A stretch of 50,663 bases of DNA from Candidatus Treponema merdequi (GCA_018064525.1 JAGHVB010000023.1:1-50663), one strand, 5' to 3'; positions 1-7,361 are shown, counted from the stretch's first letter. The notes: generated by a model not told the origin, from the letters alone. Numbers and translations: made by a program.

Positions 1-45
1 TGAATGCTTACAGTTATACAATTATTACGGCACATAAAAAGAAAA

Positions 46-675
46 ATGCAGCGACCGGATTTTGATGAAATAAAAACATTTGAAGAATTCTCAAAATATT
101 ACTGGTATCGGGATGAGCTGATAAAAATCTGTAAGGCTCACGGACTTGCATCTCCAAGTGGAAAAATTCAGTTGAACAAGGTGATTGAAAAGTATTTTCA
201 TGGAGAAGTTGTTTCGGCAAGAAAGAAAATTGCTGATTCAAAAATCGTCCCTAAAAAAGTTGTATCTGAACTGACGCTGAAAACTGGCCTTATTGAATGC
301 GGTTTTACTTTTGGTCCGAAGTTCCGTTCGTTTTTTGAAGCGCAGGCTGGAATTCGCCCATTTAAATTTAATGTGGATATGGTTGCAACCGCAAAAGCCG
401 TAAAAGAATCTGGGGACGAAGCTTTTACTTTAGGCGATCTGCTGGATATTTTTTATGGGAAGAAAACTTATGCAAAGTATGATAAATCTGCATTACAATG
501 GAATAAGTTTTTGCAGGATTTTTGTGCTGATGAAAAAAATGCAAATTGCAAAGACAAACTAAAAACGGCCGCGCGTCTTTGGAAAATTGTGCGCGAATCT
601 GATATGGAAAAAATATATTCGCGGGAAGTTTTGGAAAAATTTACCGGTGAAATAAATTATGAACAGGAAGTGTGA
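46..675 (+). CDS. SAP-domain / DUF6434-type protein
   Basis: About 209 residues from the ATG at 46. The frame is open to position 4, but MQRPDF... begins at the point where this family usually starts. The N-terminal half reads like the SAP-motif protein family (FEEFSKYYWYRDELIKIC, then PSGKIQLNKVIEKYF), a small helix-extension-helix nucleic-acid-binding fold. The C-terminal half matches what I recall as DUF6434: TFGPKFRSFF, a pocket around residues 95-110, and a basic LKTAARLWKIVR helix. The molecular role is not established. It ends just before the GyrI-like gene, so the two are probably co-transcribed. No clear ribosome binding site precedes the ATG, and a start upstream of the window cannot be excluded. 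Family assignment is from memory of related proteins. Confidence 0.7.
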   Translation: MQRPDFDEIKTFEEFSKYYWYRDELIKICKAHGLASPSGKIQLNKVIEKYFHGEVVSARKKIADSKIVPKKVVSELTLKTGLIECGFTFGPKFRSFFEAQAGIRPFKFNVDMVATAKAVKESGDEAFTLGDLLDIFYGKKTYAKYDKSALQWNKFLQDFCADEKNANCKDKLKTAARLWKIVRESDMEKIYSREVLEKFTGEINYEQEV

Positions 676-680
676 TAAAA

Positions 681-1352
681 ATGGCATTTGATTTTAAGAA
701 AGAATACAAAGAATTTTACATACCAAAAAATAAACCGTCGATTGTGACTGTTCCAAAGGCAAACTACATTGCGATTCAGGGGAAAGGCAACCCGAACGAT
801 GAAGGCGGGGAATATAAAGCGGCGATTGGTGTTCTTTATGCGATTGCGTATACGATTAAAATGAGCAAAAAGGGCGACCACAGAATTGAAGGATATTACG
901 ATTTTGTTGTTCCACCGCTCGAAGGTTTCTGGTGGCAGGAAGGTGTTGATGGAATTGATTACAGTGATAAATCAACCTTTTGCTGGATTAGTGTTATACG
1001 TTTGCCAGATTTTATTACTCAAGCTGATTTTGACTGGGCTGTTCAGACTGCAATTCAAAAGAAAAAACTGGATTGTTCAAAAGCAGAGTTTCTTACAATA
1101 AACGAAGGAGAATGTGTTCAGATTATGCATCTTGGTGCGTTTGATGATGAAATTGCAACTGTTGAACTGATGAATAAGTTTATTGCCGAAAACGGTTACG
1201 AAAATGACTTTAGTGATACAAACTTAATCGATAAAACTGGTGGCGTTTTGAAAAATCGTCTTCATCACGAGATTTATCTTTCTGATGCACGTAAAATTGC
1301 ACAGGAAAAATGGAAGACAGTGATTCGTCATCCGGTGAAGAAAATTAGATAG
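681..1352 (+). CDS. GyrI-like small-molecule-binding domain protein
   Basis: 223 residues from the ATG at 681. A GTG at 672 overlaps the previous stop, but the AGGAAG at 665-670 is placed for the ATG. The protein resembles stand-alone GyrI-like proteins: a SOUL/GyrI fold with YIAIQGKGNPND near the N-terminus, a central ISVIRLPDF strand, GECVQIMHLGAFDDE near residue 160, and a conserved C-terminus ending TVIRHPVKKIR. Such domains bind hydrophobic ligands, and some hydrolyse cyclopropanoid toxins; which applies here is unknown. Neighbours are the SAP/DUF6434 gene upstream and a DJ-1/PfpI gene 9 bp downstream, suggesting a small stress or detoxification operon. A second, nearly erased GyrI-like gene tail lies at 2141-2170, and the same domain is fused to an AraC regulator at 6429. 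Confidence 0.8.
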   Translation: MAFDFKKEYKEFYIPKNKPSIVTVPKANYIAIQGKGNPNDEGGEYKAAIGVLYAIAYTIKMSKKGDHRIEGYYDFVVPPLEGFWWQEGVDGIDYSDKSTFCWISVIRLPDFITQADFDWAVQTAIQKKKLDCSKAEFLTINEGECVQIMHLGAFDDEIATVELMNKFIAENGYENDFSDTNLIDKTGGVLKNRLHHEIYLSDARKIAQEKWKTVIRHPVKKIR

Positions 1353-1361
1353 GAGAAAAAT

Positions 1362-1985
1362 ATGAAGACTGTTTATATTTATTTAATGGAAACTTTTGCT
1401 GACTGGGAAGTTAGTAATTTGATGGCGGAGCTTAACTCTAAACGATTTTTTAAGAAAGATGCTCCGGATGTTACGGTAAAAACTGTAGGGTTTTCAAAAG
1501 AAATTGTACATACAATGGGCGGACTTGCTGTTGTTCCGGACTGTACTGTTGATGAAGTTGTTGTTTCAAAAGAGAATATGCTTGTTTTAGTTGGTTCAAA
1601 TACTTGGAACGAAAATCAGCATTCAAAGATTTTAGAAAAAGCAAAAGAATTTCTTGATGCAAAAGCTCCTTTGGCTGCAATCTGTGGGGCAACTGTTTCG
1701 TTAGCTTTTTTGGGAGTTCTTGATAATCGTCCTCATACAAGTAACGGTAAAGGCTTTCTTGAAATGTTCTGTCCAAATTACAAAGGAACATCTTTTTATA
1801 AAGATGAAGCTTCTGTTCGTGATAAGAATCTTTTTACTGCAGGTTCCACTGGCGGACTTTTGATGGCAAAACTTATTCTTGAATATCTTGATGTCTTTAA
1901 TAAAAACACACTCGAAAGCTGGTACAATTATTTCAGTACAGGAAAAGCTGAGTATTTTTTTGAAATGATGAACAGCATTCAATAA
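1362..1985 (+). CDS. DJ-1/PfpI family protein (type 1 glutamine amidotransferase-like)
   Basis: 207 residues, with AGGAG at 1351-1355 just ahead of the ATG. The DJ-1/PfpI signature is visible: YIYLMETFADWEVS with the conserved acidic elbow at E10, and the nucleophile-elbow cysteine in LAAICGATVSLA (C108), followed by the TSNG...L and AGSTGGLLMAKLILE segments. Members act as chaperones, deglycases, proteases or amidotransferases, and none of these can be chosen from sequence. It follows the GyrI-like gene by 9 bp and is probably part of the same operon. Length is normal for the family and nothing is truncated. Confidence 0.85.
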   Translation: MKTVYIYLMETFADWEVSNLMAELNSKRFFKKDAPDVTVKTVGFSKEIVHTMGGLAVVPDCTVDEVVVSKENMLVLVGSNTWNENQHSKILEKAKEFLDAKAPLAAICGATVSLAFLGVLDNRPHTSNGKGFLEMFCPNYKGTSFYKDEASVRDKNLFTAGSTGGLLMAKLILEYLDVFNKNTLESWYNYFSTGKAEYFFEMMNSIQ

Positions 1986-2021
1986 AGTTTTTGAATTATT
2001 GGATAAATTAAGGAGAATAAC

Positions 2022-2144
2022 ATGAAACAATTAATTGCTTACTGTGGTTTGGATTGCATAAACTGTACAGATTGTAAAACCTGTCAGACACTCAAAATGA
2101 TTGTGGATAACAGCGAAGAAGCAAAGGCAAATTTGGGACTGTGA
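2022..2144 (+). pseudogene. Truncated DUF3795-type cysteine-rich protein
   Basis: A 40-codon frame with a good AGGAG (2011-2015): MKQLIAYCGLDCINCTDC, then KTCQTLKMIVDN, ending NLGL. The opening IAYCGLDC...C..C pattern is that of DUF3795 proteins, which are usually about 100 or more residues long. Only the N-terminus remains. The stop lies inside a stretch copied from the 3' end of a GyrI-like gene (see 2141-2170), so this is a deletion scar rather than a natural short gene. A short Cys-rich peptide could still be translated. Confidence 0.6.
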
Positions 2145-2170
2145 TTCGTCATCCGGTAAAGAGGATATAA
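2141..2170 (+). pseudogene. Relic of a GyrI-like gene 3' end
   Basis: Read in the frame GTG ATT CGT CAT CCG GTA AAG AGG ATA TAA, this encodes VIRHPVKRI-stop, nearly identical to the C-terminus of the GyrI-like gene at 681-1352 (VIRHPVKKIR). At the DNA level, 22 of the first 23 bases equal 1320-1342. It is joined directly to the truncated DUF3795 frame, so sequence between the DUF3795 N-terminus and a second GyrI-like gene's tail has been lost. Confidence 0.6.
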
Positions 2171-2171
2171 C

Positions 2172-2345
2172 ATGAACGAAATAATCGAAAAACTGACCGC
2201 CAAAGATGAAATGTCCGCTTACGAATACTGCAAACAGCTGGTTGTGGAATCGGCGCAGTCGGCGGAATATTACAAATACAAAGACAGTATGAGTCCTCTT
2301 ATCAAAAAAGATGCTGATGAATTGCTTAAAATTATTGGTGTGTAA
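2172..2345 (+). pseudogene. HEAT-repeat-type protein with internal deletion
   Basis: A 57-residue frame preceded by AGAGG (2159-2163). The N-terminus (MNEIIEKLTAKDE, then AYEYCKQLVVES) resembles small HEAT-repeat/SufBD-type proteins of gut bacteria. The C-terminus (YKDSMSPLIKKD, then LLKIIGV) resembles the extreme end of the same family. The roughly 80-120 residue middle is missing while the frame is intact, so I read this as an in-frame internal deletion. The comparison is from memory of homologues. The residual peptide is unlikely to keep a HEAT fold. Confidence 0.5.
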
Positions 2346-2356
2346 ACTAACGAAAA

Positions 2357-3226
2357 ATGAAAGAAATCACCGCTAAATCAATTTTAAGTTCACAAAACGG
2401 AATGAATCTTTTTCGCGGTTGTACGCACGGCTGCATTTACTGCGATGCACGTTCGCTTTGCTATCATACGCCAATTCCGTTTGAAGACATTGAAGTAAAA
2501 CAGAATGCACCAGAACTTCTTGCCGCTGCCCTTGCAAAAAAACGCAAACGCTGCATGATTGGAACTGGCTCCATGAGTGATCCATATTTACATGCGGAAG
2601 AAAAACTTTTGCTTACCCGACGCTGCCTTGAAATTATTGAACGAAACGGTTTTGGTCTTGCAATTCAAACTAAATCTGCAAGAATCCTCCGCGATTTTGA
2701 TGTAATCTGTGCCATCAATAAAAAGTCAAAAGCTGTAGTTCAGATGACGCTTACCACTTTTGACGAAAATTTATGTCGCCTTGTTGAACCAAATGTCAGC
2801 ACTACCCGCGAACGTTTTGAAACGCTCATGAAGTTTAAAGAAGCAGGCGTTCCTACAATCGTCTGGTTTACTCCAATCCTGCCGTTTATAAATGACACCG
2901 AAGAAAACCTCTTTGGTATTTTGGATTACTGCAAAAAAGCCGGAGTAAAAGGAATCATCAAATTTGATTTTGGAGTAACGCTCCGTGAAGGCGACCGTGA
3001 ATATTTTTATGAATGTCTGGATAAATCTTTCCCTGGAATGAAACAGCGTTATCAACAAGTTTATGGAAATGCGTACAATTTACTCAGCCCGAATAATTCC
3101 AAGTTGAGTAAAATTTTCCGCCAGTTTTGCAAGGAAAATAATATGCTGGTGGACGGAGAATGTTTTGAATATATGCGCGAATTTCCAGAAGGTGGTGGGA
3201 ACGGGCTGCTGGAATTGGAGTTCTGA
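2357..3226 (+). CDS. SPL-family radical SAM protein
   Basis: 289 residues. The N-terminal radical SAM cluster motif is present as C-x3-C-x2-C in RGCTHGCIYCDARS, followed by IGTGSMSDPY and KSARILRD, typical of the SplB/COG1533 group that includes spore photoproduct lyase. This organism is not expected to sporulate, so the substrate is unknown. The start at 2357 has no clear ribosome binding site, but a TAAACT box lies 8 nt upstream, so a very short leader is possible. The last 33 bp (3194-3226) are repeated at 4369-4401 beyond the RhuM-Fic gene, with 30 of 33 bases identical. Confidence 0.8.
   Translation: MKEITAKSILSSQNGMNLFRGCTHGCIYCDARSLCYHTPIPFEDIEVKQNAPELLAAALAKKRKRCMIGTGSMSDPYLHAEEKLLLTRRCLEIIERNGFGLAIQTKSARILRDFDVICAINKKSKAVVQMTLTTFDENLCRLVEPNVSTTRERFETLMKFKEAGVPTIVWFTPILPFINDTEENLFGILDYCKKAGVKGIIKFDFGVTLREGDREYFYECLDKSFPGMKQRYQQVYGNAYNLLSPNNSKLSKIFRQFCKENNMLVDGECFEYMREFPEGGGNGLLELEF
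3194..3226 (+). repeat. Direct repeat copy 1 (3' end of radical SAM gene)
   Basis: This encodes GGNGLLELEF-stop. Copy 2 lies at 4369-4401, and by eye 30 of 33 positions match. The two copies bracket the structured region and the RhuM-Fic gene. Confidence 0.75.
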
Positions 3227-3317
3227 TAAAAACTGTGTAAAATTAGTAAAAAAAATTGCATACTCACAATATACAAATCTGAAATTATATACTATACTAA
3301 TTTATATCTAATCATTT

Positions 3318-3402
3318 GGTCGGCTCTCTAAGTCTAGGACATTTGAGGCTGTAGTAACGAAAAAGGGTTTATATGTTATTACAGAGCTCCCCTTGGCCGA
3401 CT
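3318..3402 (+). ncRNA. Candidate structured RNA / leader upstream of RhuM-Fic
   Basis: By-eye folding gives a closing stem GGTCGGC (3318-3324) with GCCGACT (3396-3402). It encloses a small hairpin (3326-3347: CTC/GAG, AA/TT, GTC/GAC around a TAG loop) and a 10-bp hairpin CTGTAGTAAC (3349-3358) with GTTATTACAG (3375-3384, one G-U). The 16-nt loop of the latter contains AAGGG (3363-3367), complementary to CCCTT at 3390-3394, allowing a pseudoknot. It lies 33 bp before the RhuM-Fic start. It could be a cis-regulatory leader, an RNA antitoxin or a recombination site. It matches no class I recognise, and no covariation evidence is available. Confidence 0.4.
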
Positions 3403-3435
3403 TTTCCCTGAAAAAATATTATATGAGGTCTCACT

Positions 3436-4362
3436 ATGGAAAAAGAAATTATTTTCTTTGAGTCAGGGGATAAGTCTGTGTCCCTTAAAGTTCCGCTTCA
3501 GAATGAAACGGTTTGGTTGAATCAAGCACAAATGATTCAGTTATTCGGTCGCGACCAGTCTGTTATTTCAAGACATGTAAAAAATGTTTTTGATGAACAG
3601 GAAGTTGATGCTGAAAGTAATATGCAAATTTTGCATATTAGTGGTTCCGACAAGCCGGTTGCCTTTTATTCCCTGGACGTAATCATCTCTGTTGGTTACC
3701 GTGTAAAATCAAAACGAGGTGTGGAATTCCGCAAATGGGCAAATTCTGTTCTTAAACAATACATTATGAATGGTTATGCCGAAAATACTCGTCGTCTTGA
3801 AGAATTAAACCAGACTCTTCAGATTATAAAACGAATTGAAAAGAATGCAGTTAATCTTGAAAAGTCGCAAATCCTTGAAGTAATTGAAAAATACACTACA
3901 GCTTTGGATCTCCTGGATGATTATGATCATCTGTGTGTAGCAAAACCTCAAGGAAATAATTCCACTTACGTTTTGACTTATGAAGAATGCCGAAAACTTA
4001 TTGATTCCATGCGATTTGGTTCTGAAAGTGATTTGTTTGGTAATGAAAAAGATAAATCTTTTGAAGGAAGTCTTGGCGCTGTTTATCAGACCTTTGGCGG
4101 AAAAGATGTATATCCTTCCATTCAGGAAAAAGCTGCAAATCTTTTGTATTATATTGTGAAGAATCATTCTTTTAGCGATGGGAACAAACGAATTGCCGCA
4201 GCGGTATTTCTTTATTTTCTTGATAAAAATAACTGGTTGTTTACAGATGGTAAAAAACGTCTTGCTGACAACACCCTGGTTGCTCTTACCATCATGATTG
4301 CAGAAAGTAAACCAGAAGAAAAAGAAATTATGGTAAATCTTGTAATGAATTTCTTAATTTAG
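3436..4362 (+). CDS. RhuM-Fic/Doc fusion protein (putative toxin)
   Basis: 308 residues, with GAGG (3425-3428) upstream of the ATG. Residues 1-120 form a RhuM (virulence protein) domain: VWLNQAQMIQLFGRDQSVIS is an HTH-like segment, followed by SLDVIISVGYRVKSKRG. The C-terminal domain is of Doc/Fic type, with the motif H244-S-F-S-D-G-N-K-R252 followed by an FLYFL helix, which closely follows the Doc version (HxFxDGNKR). Doc proteins phosphorylate EF-Tu, while other Fic proteins AMPylate targets; the activity here is not known. No inhibitory (S/T)xxxE(G/N) helix is obvious and no antitoxin gene is adjacent. A structured region lies directly upstream. The gene is flanked by direct repeats of the preceding gene's tail, suggesting acquisition as a unit. 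Confidence 0.85.
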   Translation: MEKEIIFFESGDKSVSLKVPLQNETVWLNQAQMIQLFGRDQSVISRHVKNVFDEQEVDAESNMQILHISGSDKPVAFYSLDVIISVGYRVKSKRGVEFRKWANSVLKQYIMNGYAENTRRLEELNQTLQIIKRIEKNAVNLEKSQILEVIEKYTTALDLLDDYDHLCVAKPQGNNSTYVLTYEECRKLIDSMRFGSESDLFGNEKDKSFEGSLGAVYQTFGGKDVYPSIQEKAANLLYYIVKNHSFSDGNKRIAAAVFLYFLDKNNWLFTDGKKRLADNTLVALTIMIAESKPEEKEIMVNLVMNFLI

Positions 4363-4368
4363 GATTGC

Positions 4369-4401
4369 GGTGGGAACGGGCAGCTGGAATTGGAATTCTA
4401 A
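4369..4401 (+). repeat. Direct repeat copy 2 of radical SAM gene 3' end
   Basis: This starts 6 bp after the RhuM-Fic stop and still reads GGNGQLELEF-stop in frame. Three substitutions separate it from 3194-3226. Confidence 0.75.
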
Positions 4402-4427
4402 CCCTTGGAGTTTAACCCCTTTGAGTT

Positions 4428-4569
4428 CTAAGCGCGCACATTTTTCAAAGACTTCAAATATTCTTTTTGCTCAGCTGTAATTCTAAAACTTTTGCGTCCT
4501 GAAATTGAAAAAGAATTTCCTGAATTTTTGTCATACGCCAACTTCAATTGAATTATAGCATATGTTTGA
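4428..4569 (-). pseudogene. C-terminal fragment of an unidentified protein
   Basis: On the - strand an open stretch ends ...YDKNSGNSFSISGRKSF, RITAEQKEYLKSLKNVRA-stop. It has normal coding texture but no start codon, and a stop lies just upstream near 4573. I do not recognise the family. It abuts a VanZ fragment in the opposite orientation, which supports a scar of several lost genes. The region 4402-4427 shows nothing recognisable. Confidence 0.35.
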
Positions 4570-4575
4570 TTCTAA

Positions 4576-4785
4576 AAGAAAATCTCAGAAATCATTTCGG
4601 ACATAGTTGTTCATTTATTTGACATTTATGACGGCTGGCAGATTAATATTATTGGAAATATTGCTGTATTTATTCCGCTTGGAATAATCTGGCCGTTCTG
4701 TTTTGGCAAATTAAATTCTGTAAAAAAGACAGCATTTACTGGTTTTTGTTTTTCGTTATTTATTGAAATTTCTCAGTTGTTTTAA
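4576..4785 (+). pseudogene. VanZ-like protein fragment
   Basis: A 69-codon open stretch without a start codon: VHLFDIYDGWQINIIGNI, AVFIPLGIIWPFCFGKL, then TGFCFSLFIEISQLF-stop. This is the central membrane core of the VanZ family (N-x-x-GN-x-x-x-F-x-P-x-G and a later E-x-x-Q). Upstream helices and the downstream segment that normally follows EISQLF are missing, and a stop precedes it at 4573-4575. Such proteins are normally 150 or more residues. Confidence 0.65.
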
Positions 4786-4793
4786 TGGTTAGT

Positions 4794-4822
4794 TTGACAT
4801 TATAATTAATTAGTTTCAAAAT
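4794..4822 (+). promoter_or_regulatory. Putative sigma70 promoter for AraC-family gene
   Basis: TTGACA (4794-4799), a 17-bp spacer, and CAAAAT (4817-4822). It is located right after the VanZ relic and about 45 bp before the AraC-family start. The -35 box is perfect and the -10 box matches 4 of 6. Confidence 0.45.
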
Positions 4823-4866
4823 AAATTTAATTTTTCAGAAACTTAATAAAAAGGAGACAGCGGAAT

Positions 4867-5706
4867 TTGGAAACTTTGCACGATGAATTTATGCCGCTCA
4901 TAGCACGACCTTTCTTAAATAATTCATCTTACAAAGAAATTCTACCCGATGAAACGCTTCGACCTTTCATCCGCTGTTTCTGGACTGAAGATTATTCGAA
5001 GAAAAATGATGAACATAAATTTTGTAATTTAATTATTCCAGATGTCTGCATGGATATCATTACAGCATTTGATAAAAAAAATGAAATCTGTTTTTCTGCT
5101 TTTTGTACGGTTGATAAAAAGTCGTATTATCTTTCTGATGATATTGTTAATTCAAATAATGTGCTGTTTGGAATAAGGTTTTATGCATGGACTGCTAATT
5201 TTTTTGCTTCAAAAAAGATGAATGGAATTAACTGCAGGACTTTAAATACAGAAGAATATTATCCTGATGTTTACAGTGAACTTATTCTGTCAATTAAGAA
5301 TGCAAAATCTTTTGAAGAAATGGTAAAACTTTCAAACAGCTATTTTCTTAACAGGCTGCAGACTGCCAGAATTGATTTTGAGTTAATGCGTGTTTGTTCA
5401 GATATGGTTCGTTCACGTGGAATTTTCAACATGAAAGAAGCAGCATGTTCTGTACAGAAATCTGAACGGCAGCTTGAAAGACTGTTTAAAGAATCAATTG
5501 GTGTTTCACCTAAGACACTTGCATCTCTTATTCGTTATCAAAGTTTGTGGAATGATATTCTTAATAATCCTGAATCGAATGTTCAGAATCTTGTTGATAA
5601 GTATTCATATTTTGACCAGAGTCATATGCTGAATGATTTTAAAAAACGTCATGGCATGTCAATAAAAGAGGCTTTGGATTATGCAAAAAGTATATATTCA
5701 GATTAA
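4867..5706 (+). CDS. AraC-family transcriptional regulator (DUF6597-type N-terminus)
   Basis: 279 residues. I keep a TTG start at 4867 because AAGGAG at 4851-4856 lies about 10 nt upstream; the next ATG is at 4891. The N-terminus (LPDETLRPFIRCFWTED) resembles the DUF6597 sensor domain found in many AraC regulators. The C-terminal 100 residues contain the two AraC helix-turn-helices: MKEAACSVQKSERQLERLFK, then GVSPKTLASLIRYQ and FDQSHMLNDFKKRHGMS. It probably controls the VOC-family gene 90 bp downstream and/or itself. The effector is unknown. Confidence 0.85.
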   Translation: METLHDEFMPLIARPFLNNSSYKEILPDETLRPFIRCFWTEDYSKKNDEHKFCNLIIPDVCMDIITAFDKKNEICFSAFCTVDKKSYYLSDDIVNSNNVLFGIRFYAWTANFFASKKMNGINCRTLNTEEYYPDVYSELILSIKNAKSFEEMVKLSNSYFLNRLQTARIDFELMRVCSDMVRSRGIFNMKEAACSVQKSERQLERLFKESIGVSPKTLASLIRYQSLWNDILNNPESNVQNLVDKYSYFDQSHMLNDFKKRHGMSIKEALDYAKSIYSD

Positions 5707-5796
5707 CATTACATAACAGTTTTTGTCGGAAATTTACAATACAAATAGGCTACTGCCTGATATTATTAGATTGCTTGAAAAACATAGGAGCAGTAA

Positions 5797-6288
5797 ATGA
5801 AATTTGCAACAACATTAATTGCGGTTCAGGATATGGATCGTACATTGAAGTTTTATAAAGACATTTTTAATCAGGATGTCGTTCTTGATTTGGGGTGGAA
5901 TAAAGTTTTGACTTGCGGTCTTGCCGTTCAGTCTAATTTTGACAAGCTTGTTGGTTTTGAAAATTCCAGTATGAAATTTAAAAGTCATAACATGGAACTT
6001 TATTTTGAAACGGAAGATTTTGATATGTTTGTGGAACTTTTGAAAAAGCACCCGGAAGTTGAACTTGTTCACGAAGCGAAAACTTTTCCGTGGCAGCAGC
6101 GCGGTATCCGCATTTATGATCCTGATTTTCATATCATCGAAATTTCAGAAACGATGGAAGCCGTAGGCTTCAGACTGTTTAGCGAAGGGAAATCTGTTGA
6201 AGAAGTTATGAAAATTACAGACCATCCGGCTGAACTTGTGAATGGATGGTACGCTCATTATCTTGAAGAAAAAGAAAAAATAATCTGA
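5797..6288 (+). CDS. VOC family (glyoxalase/bleomycin-resistance fold) protein
   Basis: 163 residues, preceded by AGGAG (5787-5791). It has a single VOC module: MKFATTLIAVQDMDRTLKFY at the N-terminus, a central NMELYFETEDFD strand, and the closing RGIRIYDPDFHIIEISETME strand. These positions usually carry the metal-binding His/Glu residues (E in IIEISE). The C-terminal 35 residues (GKSVEEVMKITDHPAELVNG) form an extra helical tail seen in some members. Substrate unknown. It lies between two AraC regulators, so it is probably an inducible detoxification or resistance function. Confidence 0.85.
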   Translation: MKFATTLIAVQDMDRTLKFYKDIFNQDVVLDLGWNKVLTCGLAVQSNFDKLVGFENSSMKFKSHNMELYFETEDFDMFVELLKKHPEVELVHEAKTFPWQQRGIRIYDPDFHIIEISETMEAVGFRLFSEGKSVEEVMKITDHPAELVNGWYAHYLEEKEKII

Positions 6289-6324
6289 CAAAACTCAGCA
6301 CAAAATGTCGGGCAACAAAAATCA

Positions 6325-6333
6325 TGTTATAAT
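6325..6333 (+). promoter_or_regulatory. Extended -10 promoter for the AraC-GyrI gene
   Basis: TGTTATAAT (6325-6333) is a perfect -10 with the TG extension. No convincing -35 is visible. It would give a leader of roughly 90 nt before the ATG at 6429. Confidence 0.45.
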
Positions 6334-6428
6334 ATATTAAAACCACAAAGGCGCGGACAGTCTTAAGATGAAAGTTTTTCAAATGAAATGCGTTTGTCTG
6401 GAGGCGGTAGCTTGCGTCGGGGGTGAAC

Positions 6429-7331
6429 ATGACTTGGCTGGAAGCTGTTAAAAAATCTATTTCGTACATCGAAGAACATCTTACAGATGAACTTACGATC
6501 GAACAAATCGCAAATGAAGTTTACATTTCTCCGTTTTATTTTCAGAAGGGGTTTGCTATTCTGTGTGAAATCACTGTGAGTGAGTACATCAGAAACAGAA
6601 GACTTTCTCTTGCCGGCAGAGATCTGAGGATTGACGGCAGTAAAGTAATCGATATTGCGATGAAGTATGGATACGATTCACCTGACAGCTTTGCAAAAGC
6701 ATTCACTCGTTTTCATGGTATTTCGCCTCTTCAGGCGAAGAATGGAGAAGGAGAACTTAAAAATTTCCTCCCTCTCAAAGTACAAATCTCAATGAAAGGT
6801 GGTTTTGAAATGGATTGTAAAATTATCAAAAAACCGGCATTTACAATTGTCGGTTCTTCGAAAATGTTTGGTGAAAATGAAGGTTTTACTGAATGTCCTA
6901 AAATGTGGGATGAACATTTTGCTAGTGGTGACGGTAAATATGTTTGTGGAATGTATGGATTCTGCTTAGACGATATGGGTGATAAAACTATAATGGAACT
7001 TACAAAAGACAAGCAATCGAAAGATAAGCTTCCGAAGTTTATGTATATGATCGCGGACGACTACGTTCCATCAAAAACATATCCAGAAAAATTTATCACA
7101 TACGAAGTGCCTGCAAACACATGGGCAGTTTTCCCTTGCAAAGGACCAATGCCGTCTTCAATGCAGGGTGTGTATCAAAAGATTTTCAAAGAGTGGCTTC
7201 CTGAAAACACAGACTACGAACTTGCAGGTATGTACAACATTGAATATTACACAGACAGTTCAAAGTATGAAAAAGGAAATCAGGATGAAGAATATTATTC
7301 AGAACTTTGGTTTCCGGTAAAAGCGAGATAG
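6429..7331 (+). CDS. AraC-family regulator with GyrI-like effector domain
   Basis: 300 residues from the ATG at 6429. A GTG at 6423 is in frame, but a GGGGG run at 6419-6423 suits the ATG. Residues 1-105 hold the AraC/XylS DNA-binding domain (TIEQIANEVYISPFYFQKGF, then VIDIAMKYGYDSPDSFAKAF). Residues 130-300 form a GyrI-like ligand-binding domain (CKIIKKPAFTIVG; TYEVPANTWAVFPCKGPMPS; YNIEYYTD near the end; ELWFPV). This is the Rob/SoxS-like plus GyrI architecture of multidrug-responsive regulators. Its target is not evident, as the hyd genes downstream are on the opposite strand. Confidence 0.9.
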   Translation: MTWLEAVKKSISYIEEHLTDELTIEQIANEVYISPFYFQKGFAILCEITVSEYIRNRRLSLAGRDLRIDGSKVIDIAMKYGYDSPDSFAKAFTRFHGISPLQAKNGEGELKNFLPLKVQISMKGGFEMDCKIIKKPAFTIVGSSKMFGENEGFTECPKMWDEHFASGDGKYVCGMYGFCLDDMGDKTIMELTKDKQSKDKLPKFMYMIADDYVPSKTYPEKFITYEVPANTWAVFPCKGPMPSSMQGVYQKIFKEWLPENTDYELAGMYNIEYYTDSSKYEKGNQDEEYYSELWFPVKAR

Positions 7332-7361
7332 AATAAAACTTATGAACAAAGACTGGTCGGT

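Noticed and set aside
3318-3402. Possible tRNA-like gene because of the length and the paired ends
   Set aside because: No T-loop GTTCRA, no anticodon-arm geometry and no CCA end; kept only as an unassigned structured region.
1-5000. Integron cassette array, suggested by a run of small single genes with repeated ends
   Set aside because: No integrase gene and no attC-type imperfect palindromes with core sites were found; the repeats are copies of coding 3' ends.
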